Source: Augochlora pura (lineage: Eukaryota > Arthropoda > Insecta > Hymenoptera > Halictidae). From it: a stretch of 64,000 bases of DNA. Shown here one piece after another: positions 24,080 to 34,359 of this stretch (position 1 is the stretch's first letter; each line of letters opens with the position of its first letter). The notes under the pieces were generated by a model, which was not told where the DNA came from, did no database searches, and saw only the letters and a program-made list of their open reading frames with translations. The translations under genes were made by a program, and so were the position numbers. Where the stretch lies: contig NC_135781.1 of NCBI RefSeq assembly GCF_028453695.1, positions 1,860,001 through 1,924,000 of the forward strand. The letters run 5' to 3'.

Positions 24080-24540
24080 TGCGCAACGCGTTAGCTGCGC
24101 ATGGATGTGTATACACGTTATAAGGAAATGGCGATCTTATATGTTATTATATAATTATATATAATGTTATATATTATATGTTATATAAGAGAAATACTTC
24201 TCCCACGATCTAGTTTATATATTTATAAAATAGTTTTATATCCTAGTTTATATATATTTATATAATATATTTATGAACTTCGCAAGGTTAGGGTAATTCT
24301 AGAACAACTGTCGACAATGCTATTACTCATTGCGACCGATAAAATGCATAACAAAATTTATATTCGAAATAAATTGACGCAGTTAAGTGGTTAATGTTTA
24401 ATTGTTAAATTGACTGCTTGCTATTCATTGCGTGGAGGAACTTAATTTCGAAAATAATAATTGTGCTCTGCGGAGGTATTAAATTTATCTTGAAAAGTAT
24501 TGTTGTACTATGTTAGTTGTAAGATTAATAAATATGTTGA
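24080..24540 (+). other. 3' UTR of MBF2 paralog 1 and following AT-rich DNA
   Basis: AT-rich with TATATTATATG simple sequence. Candidate poly(A) signals are AATAAA at 24368-24373 and an ATTAATAAA near 24525. Confidence 0.5.
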
Positions 24541-24696
24541 TTTTTAATTTCTTACATGAATTTGTTTTTTATTTATGAACGGGGTCTTAGAGTGATCTTG
24601 TGTTAATCTTAAAGTAATTTATTTGCGGGTCTTTGAGTAATCTCGCGAGGAATATTTGATCATTTAAGTGTTATTTATGCATGTGACAATGTCTAT

Positions 24697-25350
24697 GCAA
24701 CTGTGACAATTTCTAATCGTCCAATTTATTTAATAACTTTAAGGTTATGCCCTGTTAATTTTATCTTTTAATAGTATACATTTATTAATAACAATTTTTA
24801 TTTGTATTTAGTCCTTTAATATTCTTAAAATTTACTTTAGTCTACTGACATTATCATTAACTTCATTGCAATAATAACGAGATGTAATTCGAGAAGCAGC
24901 AGTACTAGAATTTCATACTCTTAATACATGAAACTAAATAAATTTTCGAACAATCTTATTTACCACTTCTGAATCATTATTTTTTACTTTACCACCCCCA
25001 TAACCCTGAAAAATAAAATTACAAGAATCTGGCCCCATAAAAATATTATTACACATAACTCACAGGCTACCCCCTATTGAATTCAATTATTATTATCTCC
25101 CCCGATTTAACAATTACACAAAGACATCGCAAGACTTCTTAAACAATGCACAAAATACAAATATGCATTTCTTCCAAATCGAAAGAACATTTGACTCTCC
25201 TATAACCTAAATCAAGAACTAAAAGCATAAACCACCGCATGCAACAAACAAAAATCATCTCCGTCCATTTAAAAAATTCTCGAGAAGAATAAACAACCAC
25301 TCGGCGTAGCAAAGAAATAAATCACAGGTCAAGGGGTTGAAAGAAACCTA
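24697..25350 (+). repeat. Left arm of a long inverted repeat centred on the gap
   Basis: This arm pairs in inverted orientation with 25451-25895. Matching landmarks include TCTAATCGTCCAATTTATT, TAATATTCTTAA, GAATTCAATTATTATTATC, CAAAATACAAATATGCATTT, TCTCGAGAAGAATAAACAAC and CAAGGGGTTGAAAGAAACCT at the gap edge. The arms differ by scattered substitutions (I estimate about nine in ten positions match over the inner 300 bp). The left arm also holds an extra segment of about 210 bp (24869-25079) flanked by ATTG on both sides. Confidence 0.93.
24869..25079. mobile_element. Candidate small insertion inside the left arm
   Basis: Relative to the right arm, about 211 bp are extra here. The inserted stretch is bounded by ATTG at 24865-24868 and ATTG at 25076-25079, as a 4-bp target duplication would give. 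I see no inverted termini or coding frame. A deletion in the right arm is the alternative. Confidence 0.45.
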
Positions 25351-25450
25351 NNNNNNNNNNNNNNNNNNNNNNNNNNNNNNNNNNNNNNNNNNNNNNNNNN
25401 NNNNNNNNNNNNNNNNNNNNNNNNNNNNNNNNNNNNNNNNNNNNNNNNNN
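25351..25450. other. Assembly gap (100 N) at the palindrome centre
   Basis: Exactly 100 N. The sequence reads AGAAACCTA just before and TAGGTTTCT just after, so the two arms reach the gap symmetrically. The assembly probably broke because of the palindrome; the true spacer may be short or long. Confidence 0.97.
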
Positions 25451-25895
25451 TAGGTTTCTTTCAACCCCTTGACCTGTGATTTATTTCTTTGCTACGCTGT
25501 GTGGTTGTTTATTCTTCTCGAGAATTTTTTAAATGGACCGAGATGATCTTTGTTTGTTGCATGCGGTGGTTTATGCTTTTAGTTCTTGATTTAGGTTATG
25601 GTAGAGTCAAATGTTCTTTCGATTTGGAAGAAATGCATATTTGTATTTTGTGCATTGTTTAGGGAGTCTTGCGATGTCTTTGTGTAATTGTTAAACCGGG
25701 GGAGATAATAATAATTGAATTCAATAAAGTTAATAATAATATCAGTAGACTACAGTAAAAATTAAGAATATTAAAGGACTAAATTCGAATAAAAATTGTT
25801 ATTATTAAATTTATAGAATTAAAAGATGAAATTACATAGGTCATAGCCTTAAAGTTACTAAATAAATTGGACGATTAGAAATGATCACAGTTAAA
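25451..25895 (-). repeat. Right arm of the long inverted repeat
   Basis: Inverted partner of 24697-25350 without the extra segment of the left arm. The similarity fades after TTAGAAATGATCACAGTT near 25893. Confidence 0.93.
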
Positions 25896-28305
25896 ATGAT
25901 TCATTATAATATAGTAAACTGAAAGCAACAAGAACGTACGACTGAACAATTAAAACTGAGATTTTAAAAATTATCAATAGATTTTGTATAATAATCATTA
26001 ATTACTGATTAATATACAAGCGGTTGTAGTTTTGACTAAATTACACTAGCCTAAACTCTACTTACACCCTTTCACTGTTTCCTCCCCACCCCAAGGGTCA
26101 CGTGCTCGTCGACGTTCGCGGTCTATTTAGGCGATCGCGCCGCTTTCAACAAAGATCTCGCGCGATAAAACGCGTCGCGTTATATATTTCGCGAGATCTC
26201 CAGCGTTTTATAATTCCTTGAACAATTTTTAAACGCTGTAAATACGGTTTGTCCGGCGATAGCGTTTTTCTCAAAATTTACGGCCGGGCGAAGGTTGCAC
26301 GCGACGCGCTAAAAATGGCGGAGGTCCTTTAACGGCCGGCGCGCCGTCCGCGATACCGAAATATAACATATTGCGCTCTGCTGTACGTATCCCGGCGTTC
26401 AAGCGGTCTATGTAAATATTTTATATTAAAGCTGTAAATTCGTAATAATCGTTCATCTAGACCCACGAAGCTATCAACTAACCGGCTTTCAACCCTACGC
26501 GATTAGTATTCTGTTACGCGGGTGATGTAAATCATCGTTGTGCCCGCCTAACATTGATATTTTACGATAACAGTTAACCGTGTACAATAATTATACCTTC
26601 GCGTTAAGGATCGAAATGATCGAATCAGAATTATGCGGGGCACGTTGTCGCGATAATTGTGGCTTACATCTTGAACCATAATTGGCGCGCTTTAAAATGT
26701 TGATAAGACAAGTGGAATGAATTATGAAATTGCTGCGAGGTTATTAAAGTTACTACAAAGTTAGTAAAAAATTACTATAAAGTCAGTAAAGCTGGCATAA
26801 AGTTAATAAAGTCAGTATGAATTTACTATAGTTGGTATAAAGTTAATAAAGGTACTATAAAGTTAATGAAGTCAGTATAAATTGACTAAAGTTATTATAT
26901 TAAAAATATTGTCGCAGTCATTGCATTAAGAATATTATGGTAAATATTATAATAACAATATTATATATTCTTATATATTCTAAAATATAAAATTTGCGAT
27001 GCGTTTGTAAATTTGACAAAGATTGTTTTGAAACGTGGCACGATCATTTTTAGGGGGGAGGGGGGGGAGGCATAGAGTCGCCATTCGGCCGCAAAGGGTT
27101 AATTCTCAGGCTGAGCGAACCGCGAAGTCGACGATGTATCGTCTCGAAACGCGAACGTCTTCTCGCAGCTGGAAACGACGACGACGATCATTATACACCG
27201 TCGCATCGGTGGGACCGGTGCACAGCAAAGTGTTCGGCCCCAATCTCATAATAGACGACATTCTCTATAATTCACGGGCGAACCCCCGACTCCGCCGTCG
27301 TCGAACGCTCCGCATCCCCTGCCGTGTGTACACACTGTTCCTCGCGTGCATACACGTAAACACACACACACATCCTTGGCTCGGTCCCGGGCGCGCAAAC
27401 TCTCCGATATCTACACCAGGAGCCTTTCAAAGCATCCGCGGCAACGTATGATCGAATAGTTTAACTTATGTACATCGAAATTGCCGCGGAAACGACCTAA
27501 ATAGTATAATATTGTTAATATAAAACCTTCCATGATATTCTTATTATATCTGCGATAACAATAATATTCCAAATATAATGACTGTAACAATATTCCAAAT
27601 ATAATAACTGTAACAATATTTTCAAAATAATGTTTTCAACAATATTGTTGATGTAACGACTGCAATAATATTGTTATTATATCGACTGCAATAATAATTC
27701 TAATATACCATTTGCAATACTGTTATTATTATAGCAGTATTATGTAATATATATTATAATAACAGTATTGGAAATTTTATATTTTATAATATATAACAAT
27801 ATATAATATTGTTAATATAATAACTACCATAATATTTTTAATATAATGACTTCAATAATATTCTGATAATATAATAGATAATAAATACAATAAACAATAC
27901 AACAAATAATATTCCAATAATATAATATTCCCAAAATATCCGCAACACCTGCGCCACTTATTATCCAAATCACCCAATTAGATTTCCAACCATGACTCGC
28001 GCATTGCACAACAATTGCAACTCTCTCTCTCCCCCGATGATCGCCATCTCATCGATGAAACATTTCCATCTTGAATCGTAAACAAAAGCATCTCGCTCCT
28101 ACTCCGTTTCCGCGAAAATCGTACGGCAACATTTTGAAGAACGTACGATTTTATCTCCGGCCGATAATCGATCGATGCATCGGTCGATACTCGAGAAGCC
28201 TTCATCCTTCGTTCACGCGTTCTACGAACAAATCTTTCCAGGTAGATCGGTTGCAAACAGTCGGCGATAAGCGTTCGCGATAAGAGACAAGTGTACCCGG
28301 TCCGC
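25896..28305. other. Intergenic between the inverted repeat and MBF2 paralog 2
   Basis: Contains a GC-rich section at 26080-26400, a degenerate tandem repeat of AAAGTTAATAAAGTCAGTAT-like units of about 20 bp (26735-26905), a G-rich run at about 27052-27069, and a degenerate array of AATATTCCAAATATAATGAC-like units (about 27490-27930). The 138-codon frame at 27035-27451 has no recognisable domain. Confidence 0.55.
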
Positions 28306-28314
28306 TATATAAAA
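28306..28314 (+). promoter_or_regulatory. TATA box of the second MBF2-family gene
   Basis: TATATAAAA lies 109 bp upstream of the ATG, almost the same spacing as at paralog 1. A start near the ATCACAG at about 28338 is plausible, giving a leader of about 77 nt. Confidence 0.75.
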
Positions 28315-28414
28315 GGGACAACGCTGCGTGCCGCGTATCACAGCTCGATAAGCAAGCAAAACGTGCGATTCGGTAATTCGTGACAATTAAAGAGAAAGGA
28401 AGAAGTTTTTCGTC

Positions 28415-28810
28415 ATGTCTGCGCAGAAGCTGGTCGTCTGCTTAGCGATCGCCCTGATCGCCGTGATCGCCACGGAGGTTACATCCGTGCCGGATTACAG
28501 CAACTACGCGAAGTACAACAAGTCGAACAATTTGAGCATCGGGTACAGACAAGCCGGTGACAGGCTGGTGTTGAGGCAGAACGTCATCGTCCAGAGCAGC
28601 TGGATGCAAGTCAAGACTGTCACGAGGACGTTCAACGCGTCGAGATGGGAGAGGATCACGTTGGTCCAGGCGGTGGATCTCAAGAACAACGGGAACGGCG
28701 CGTACCCGTCGCTGGTCAAAGGCGGCCCTGGCTATAACAACGTCACCCTGAAGTTCACCAGCCAGAGGGGACATGGCATCAACTTCGTCGTCAACGTGTA
28801 CGCACGTTAA
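28415..28810 (+). CDS. MBF2-family small secreted protein (131 aa), paralog 2
   Basis: Intronless, 131 aa. The signal peptide is residues 1-24 (VVCLAIALIAVIATEVTS). The mature protein starts with a 14-residue insertion-like Tyr/Asn-rich segment (YSNYAKYNKSNN) absent from paralog 1, then follows the MBF2 pattern: IGYRQAGDRLVLRQNV (42-57), VKTVTRTFN (66-74), WERITLVQAVD (78-88), GGPGYNNVTLKFTS (103-116) and GINFVVNVYA (121-130). It shares long identical or similar blocks with paralog 1, so they are tandem duplicates. It has no cysteine after the signal peptide, whereas paralog 1 has two, so any disulfide is not conserved. N39, N74 and N109 lie in N-x-S/T sequons. Codon use is more GC-rich than in paralog 1. 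Function unknown; secretion is the supported prediction. ATG 28415 is the first ATG after the TATA box. Confidence 0.92.
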   Translation: MSAQKLVVCLAIALIAVIATEVTSVPDYSNYAKYNKSNNLSIGYRQAGDRLVLRQNVIVQSSWMQVKTVTRTFNASRWERITLVQAVDLKNNGNGAYPSLVKGGPGYNNVTLKFTSQRGHGINFVVNVYAR

Positions 28811-28945
28811 TTTTTTATTGTGCCACCGTGAACTGTATTATCCTTCTACGATTTTAATCGTCGAAAGTATTCCGCCTGATTATTTATTTATTTCTATTAT
28901 GCGCACGAGATTCGAGGAGATAATAAAAATTTGTTAACATTATGT
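28811..28945 (+). other. 3' UTR of MBF2 paralog 2 with poly(A) signal
   Basis: AATAAA at 28922-28927 follows the stop by about 112 nt, then a TG/T-rich stretch (GATGTGGTTTCTTTG) as expected downstream of a cleavage site. Confidence 0.65.
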
Positions 28946-29813
28946 CGATGTGGTTTCTTTGTTCGTGTACCTTTTGTTTTCCTTGGGTGTGACGGTTGTT
29001 GAGATTTTTATGGTGGTTCGTTGGTTTTTTGGGGAAATTAAGTAAATATGAGAAAATGCCTTTTTTATTTAATGTATGTAATATAATAATTAATGATAAT
29101 ATCTTGTGATATTTCTGCACTGAGATATATAGTTAAGACTTAAACATTCTAGAATATTACCATTTTTACTAGAACTCGATATCCCGTTTCTAAGTATGTT
29201 AAATTAATTGTTAAAAAATAAATAAAATGTGCTTCGGTTTTCACTCTGTGCGACAGGAAATGTTTTGGATAAATATTGTTAAATATTAATAAATGGACTG
29301 AGTATAACAATTGATATAAATAGGTTTTTATCTCTTATCTGATATTATTTAATCTTGGAGTTATGTGATAATTTATTCACGATTTTCTGGTTTCCTTTTT
29401 AAAACGTAAGTAATTCTATAGAAAATGTAGTCGAATAAATATCGATGGTGTAGAGCCTCGATATTTAGAGCAGGAATAGGTTGGACTATTCGAACCTCAT
29501 CTGTTCGAGACAAGCACGTGCTCTGATCCAACCTAAACAACTACCAAGTGGAGTTAGTTGCCGGAACCGAAGTTCCGACGGTGCTTTTGATAAATTGTGA
29601 TCGAACTGAGTCACGCACACAAATGTTCGCCCATTGCACTCGCAAAATTTTTGCAATACAGGTATCAGTAACTCGGTGGAAATTTTGCAAAAATTTTATT
29701 ATACAGAGCCGAGTCGAAATAAAAGAATAAATAAACGAAATAATTTAGTATAAAATAAGAAATAAAGGATTTTGTATTTATATCCACGAAGAAATTATAA
29801 AATAGCGAAAGTT
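28946..29813. other. AT-rich intergenic DNA
   Basis: No gene is supported. A short inverted pair (ATAGGTTGGA near 29475 and TCCAACCTA near 29526) is present. Confidence 0.45.
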
Positions 29814-30385
29814 TGGGTGAAAATTGGTCAACTTTGATTAGCTGTAACTTCGCGAAAAATTATTGCAAAATGATGACTGTTTTTTAAATTAAAGCTTGAA
29901 ACCTCTGCTTTAAGACACTATTTTTAGATTTTAAATTCGATGCACGGTTATGACAGTAACAATTTTAATACGAAGCTATGTTCGTTATATAGAAAATCTT
30001 GATTTTTGCTAAATTTAACAAATTTTAGGGGTTTTAACAAATTTTTTCCAGAGATTGCGATCATGATAGAATAAAGTTCGAACCTTCCTCTTTAATTTAA
30101 AAAAAGAATCACCCAGCTGCGACATCTTGCGACGAAATGACAGCACTTCAAAGTAACCCTTACATCGTAAAGATGGCAATCATAGATCGAATGAACGATT
30201 CTCAAACATGGCTTCGCATTCAAAAAATACAAATATTAACAAAGCACTAAACTTAAAATGCAGATACAGTATCAAAAACTAGAAACTCCAAGCTTTATTT
30301 TCAAGAAAAAATCATCGCCCTAAAATGATTCCTCGCAAAGTTATTAAGCGTCAAAGTTTACAAATTTTCATCCACGATTTCCAGG
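29814..30385. mobile_element. Fold-back (long terminal inverted repeat) element
   Basis: The left part reads GTGAAAATTGGTCAACTTTG, TAACTTCGCG, GCAAAATGATGA and ATTAAAGCTTG. The right part, read on the other strand, gives GATGAAAATTTGTAAACTTT, TAACTTTGCG, ATGATTTTTTC and ATAAAGCTTG in the same order. A further inner pair (ACGAAGCTATGTT versus GCGAAGCCATGTT) extends the arms to about 190 bp. There is no coding capacity. Identity is moderate, so the element is old. Confidence 0.8.
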
Positions 30386-31221
30386 TTTGGCGACATAACC
30401 TCTTTCGCACCCCTAATTTACCACCCTTCCTCCATTTTTCCAACACGTCTGACATTTTAAAAAATTAATACACAGTCCGCTAAAGCGTTAAACAAATTCG
30501 TCGCAAGGCCGCGGCAAAATTCGGAGAAAATTCGTCCGCGAAGAACCGAGGCGAACGGTTTAATTAGCGGAACGCTTTTCCAACGAAGCGAGTCGCTCGC
30601 GCGCGGATTCTTTCCTCGCGGAGCGGATTTCGGCCCCTAAGAGAGAGGGCTCCGGATCTTCTGTTCCCGAGGCTTACCGGTACAAAGTAGATTTTGTGCA
30701 TGCATGCGTGGCGTCGGCACGAAGAGAGAGAGAGAGAGTGAGAGAGAGAGAGGAACAACCGACTGGAAAATTGTTGTCGCTTCGCCCGGCGCATTCTACC
30801 GTGGGGATCGCGCGCGGCGGCGGCGTCGGCGGCGAAACTTCGAATTGAGTTGAGGGCCACTGAAATTGGTGGTGGTATCTCAAGCTTGCGAACGACCATT
30901 TCGTTAACCTACTTATTCTATCTCCGTTCCACTGGCGAGCGCGCTCGAGTACCTAGTTTGTCCGCAGTTTCCTGCCTTCTCAAAACGCTGCGCTCGCGCC
31001 CTCGTTCCGGAGGGAAATACAGTTTTCTTCGGATTGTTCTTTAATGATGCCCCCTGTGTCTGGGCGGTCGGTAAATATCCATCCCGTAAACAGCCGCGCA
31101 CTTGTTAATTAGTTTAAATACCGGCGGACTGGAATTCCATCGCGAAGTTCGGCGCCATTAGTTGCGGCGCTTTGCTCTATGATACACGTGGACTATATAT
31201 TATAAAAGTACAGTATATTAT
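30386..31221. other. GC-rich, CpG-rich stretch without a recognised gene
   Basis: From about 30480 to 31130 the DNA is GC-rich with a GA patch at about 30724-30752. Overlapping frames on both strands show no family signature, so they are composition-driven. A CpG-rich regulatory region is possible. Confidence 0.45.
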
Positions 31222-31328
31222 CAGGCTTTGTACTTCAAAAATCCGCCTCGATTTCAACCATCTTAACGAGCCGTCCGCCGCATAGTATGCGCTTGTGTCT
31301 AGCCACGCCGCTCGATTCCGGTCTCCGA
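31222..31328 (+). repeat. Dispersed repeat family R2, copy 2
   Basis: GGCTTTGTACTTCAAAAATC to TGTCTAGCCACGCCGCTCGA matches 21634-21745 in order and orientation, with a short deletion near 31243. Confidence 0.85.
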
Positions 31329-32038
31329 TCTCTCAAGTATCCCCTAACACATCGATCGAACAGGTGAGAATGCAAATTTGACAGTCACGTTAAAGATCCT
31401 CTTGACACTAACCGAAGTACAGAGAATACCGTCACACGACGTCGAAGCGGCGACCGGTTCTCCGTATACCGTGTTCCTCTGCATAATGCAGCGGCGACAC
31501 GTGACGGACACGTAGGGGGTGGGAGGGAGGTTAGAGAGAGCCGCCGCTTGTTTAAAAACAATCGGTGTCAGTGTCCGGCGACATGCTATACACGAACGAC
31601 GGAACTATCTAAAAGTTGCACGTGCCTGGCAAAAATAGCCGCACTATTATATATCCACCCCCTAGCAGAAATAGTCTCGCGCGCGCGAGCGTACACTGTT
31701 CGTATCGGTGACCTCCGGTTAGAAGGTACAATTCAGCTCTGACGCCCTAACAGACGCGTGTATAGACAGAGACACGTTCGTTCGCTTATAGGCGCGTACC
31801 GCCGCCGCCGTCAGGTCTATTCTCGTCGTTCGCTGATCTTTTTTGCACCGATATCGAGCGACAATCAGTTGGCAGCCCGGTAAAAGTTCTCGGATGCGCG
31901 CCCGGTTGCATCGCTGCGTACGTCGCATTCGATACGGGTCATTGGATCTTCCCTGTCGAGTGTCACGCGATAAATCACGAATTTCGGCGCCGCGAACAAC
32001 GGACCTAAGACATATGTATGTACTATAGATTGGCGAAG
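31329..32038. other. Intergenic, nothing recognised
   Basis: CpG-rich sequence. The frames on both strands overlap and lack recognisable content. Confidence 0.45.
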
Positions 32039-32125
32039 TTATTAGGGTGTTAAGTAAGGTCCTTTCTTTCTTTAGTGCGAAAGCAGTAGACATTTGTTGT
32101 TTCTGGTTGTTTTATGACATAATTT
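32039..32125 (+). mobile_element. Solo mariner-type terminus (copy 2 of 3)
   Basis: ATTAGGGTGTTAAGTAAGGT followed by CTTTCTTTAGTGCGAAAG and ACATTTGTTGTTT resembles the start at 52150, where CCCCTTTTT, GATACGAAATGAATACACGA and TATTTGTTGTTT occupy the same places. No opposite end is seen. Confidence 0.55.
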
Positions 32126-32166
32126 TATTACATTATAATTTTGGACGTCTTTAAAACCTCTGTTTA

Positions 32167-32346
32167 TTTCTCTCTCTCTCTCTCTCTCTCTCTCAAGTCT
32201 CTCTATTTTTGCATCTCTCTCTCTCTCTCTCTCTCTCAAGTCACTCTATTTTTGCATCTCTCTCTCTCTCTCTTTAAGTCTCTCTCTCTCTCTCTCTTTA
32301 AGTCTCTCTCTCTTTCACTTTCTCTCTCTCTCTCTCTCTCTCTCTC
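32167..32346. repeat. (CT)n-rich block with 60-bp internal repetition
   Basis: CT runs separated by AAGTCTCTCTATTTTTGCAT-like spacers that recur at a period of roughly 60 bp, then shorter TTTAAGTC spacers. Confidence 0.9.
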
Positions 32347-33461
32347 CCACATCTTCCGGTGCCGCGTATGGGCCTCTTGAAGCGGCCGCTGCCCCAGTAC
32401 CTTCTGAATATTTAATCCTGGAAAAAAATGAACCACTTAGGTCGCCCCGGTCGTTTATACATTTTTATTCGCGCACTTCTCGCGCGCGCGCGTGTCTCTA
32501 CTTCTACGGAAACGTAATATAATGTTTCGACGAGCAGAGACGCGTGGAACAAGTGCACGCGCGACGCGCGCGAACCGTCTGGTAGACCCTCTTTTCTTTT
32601 CCTAGACTCGAAGAGTACGGAATTATAAGGAATTCGTGGTGAATTTTTCAACAGGCGACACTTTTCAGTTGACGCGGCGGAAAATAGATTTAATTGCAGT
32701 AGGAATTGTTTCTTGGAAATTAGGGACGAAATAAAGTTGGAGAGACGTAGTTGTTGTTTAAAGAGAATGTTGGTGGGAGAATTTATATATAGTATGTGTT
32801 TGGAGTTAAATATAATTTTAATTGATATGTTGTATATAGGGTGTCTAGAAAATTGTTTGCAATAAATAAAAAAAAAATTAATGTCTTATGGATGTTCCGT
32901 GGACGTTTTATAGACATTTTATGAACATCTCATTGTCGTCTTATGGATGTATTATGGCAATTGAATTTTTACGGCAATTTTAACTTTTAAGCCTTTCCCG
33001 GGCCGTTTGCAGGCCGTTCGCGGGCCACTTCTTTTCGAACCTTGCGGTTCCTTTCGTATCTTCTCCGAAACGAAAGCGACTCATCGATAATAGTTCTCCT
33101 GCATAGATGGCGCACCCTTGCATACTACTCCGCTGCCATCACTCTGCCGGCACTCTCGCAGCACCATACCCAACGAAAACAACTCTCGCTGAATCAATTG
33201 ACCCCTTGCCGTACTTTAAAGAGTCAGACTCGCGACGGAGATAATATTTCGAGTTATAAGTTGTTATAAGTTGCTCAGAAGCAATCAAATTTTAATTCTC
33301 TTGCCACCGATCCTTTCAACATTCAACCAAATGTTAGCACAAAATATAAAAATCCTTTTTCTTGTAAGAAATTGTCGAAAAAATTGTGATCATAGTAATA
33401 GCAAAGAAAATGGTACGGCAAGGGGTTAAATACTAAAACCAAATATTAAAACTGGTCGATT
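32347..33461. other. Intergenic, nothing recognised
   Basis: GC-rich to about 32650, then AT-rich with short ATGGATGT/GGACGTTTTATAGAC repetition at 32880-32960. No gene is supported. Confidence 0.45.
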
Positions 33462-33585
33462 AACAAGAATCAATTTCGTATGCATAAAAGTGCGCTTCCT
33501 CGCATGGAATGGAAATGTACTGCGAGCCGGGATAATTATTTCAAATTTGCTGTTGGAACGTCGTCGAGCGCGAGGAGCTGAAACA
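33462..33585 (+). repeat. Dispersed repeat family R1, copy 2
   Basis: Aligns with 20070-20192 in the same orientation, including ATCAATTTCGTATGCATAAA and the distal TCGTCGAGCGCGAGG. Confidence 0.65.
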
Positions 33586-33764
33586 TCGCCGGTGTAATGC
33601 AAGTCAGCCGGGGTTGTAGACGTTACGCAGCGAATCTCCAATGAAATGGTTTTAATGGATTGACCAACTGACTTGCGTTTTCCGTTTGATCGGGCGCGAC
33701 GCGACCCCCGGAGGCGCGGGCTACGTTCGCGAAAGCCGATCAAGTTAAAGGCTCGCCTCCGTAT

Positions 33765-33765
<1 letters not shown>

Positions 33766-33818
<53 letters not shown>
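33766..33818. repeat. (GA)n microsatellite
   Basis: About 24 uninterrupted GA units. Confidence 0.95.
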
Positions 33819-33819
<1 letters not shown>

Positions 33820-34019
33820 GAGAGTGCAGTTCCGGCGCACCGCGCGCGCATCGATCTCCGGAGAACCACTTTGCTGAAAAAGAAACGGTTAAGCATATGT
33901 ACGCTGTCCCGTCATCGTCAATCCGACGGGGACGATGACTTCCGGCACTGCTGCCAGCGTTCACAGGCTCGCGATTAAGCGAACGAGTGGCAGGTAAATA
34001 ATGGAACGTCTTTAACTCT

Positions 34020-34245
34020 TTGTGTTAGGTCATTTTCTTTGCAATTACTGTAATTAGAATTCTTTCGATCGCGCTAATTCGTTGGAAGAAAAAGGGAATT
34101 TTATAGGTATTTTGAGGTTATATTATATCTAGTTGAATGGTTACAGAGAAGGGGTTAACCCCTTGCCCTAGCATTTTCTCTGCAATTATTGTAATTAGAA
34201 TTCTTTCGATCGCACTAATTTCTAGAAAAAAGGAATTTTACGAAA
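34020..34245. repeat. Tandem duplication, about 147-bp offset
   Basis: TAATTAGAATTCTTTCGATC plus CGCTAATT and the AAAAAGGAATTTTA tail occur near 34050 and again near 34192, each preceded by TTTTCTTTGCAATTACTG or TTTTCTCTGCAATTATTG. The copies are well conserved. Confidence 0.85.
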
Positions 34246-34339
34246 CGTGATGTAACAATTTTAGCGGTGCCTCAACCGCTCGGGTGCAAAGGGTTAGGTA
34301 GGCCCTTTTCACTCTCTCTCCTTCTCTCTCTCTTAACCA

Positions 34340-34359
34340 CCCCCCCCCCCCCCCCCCCC
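34340..34359. repeat. Poly-C tract (20 C)
   Basis: Uninterrupted C20 between a CT-rich stretch and a GC-rich island; on the minus strand it is a G20 tract. Confidence 0.97.

Noticed and set aside
27035..27451. 138-codon + frame upstream of MBF2 paralog 2
   Set aside because: Arg-rich with no motif; it begins in a poly-G stretch and lies in intergenic DNA.
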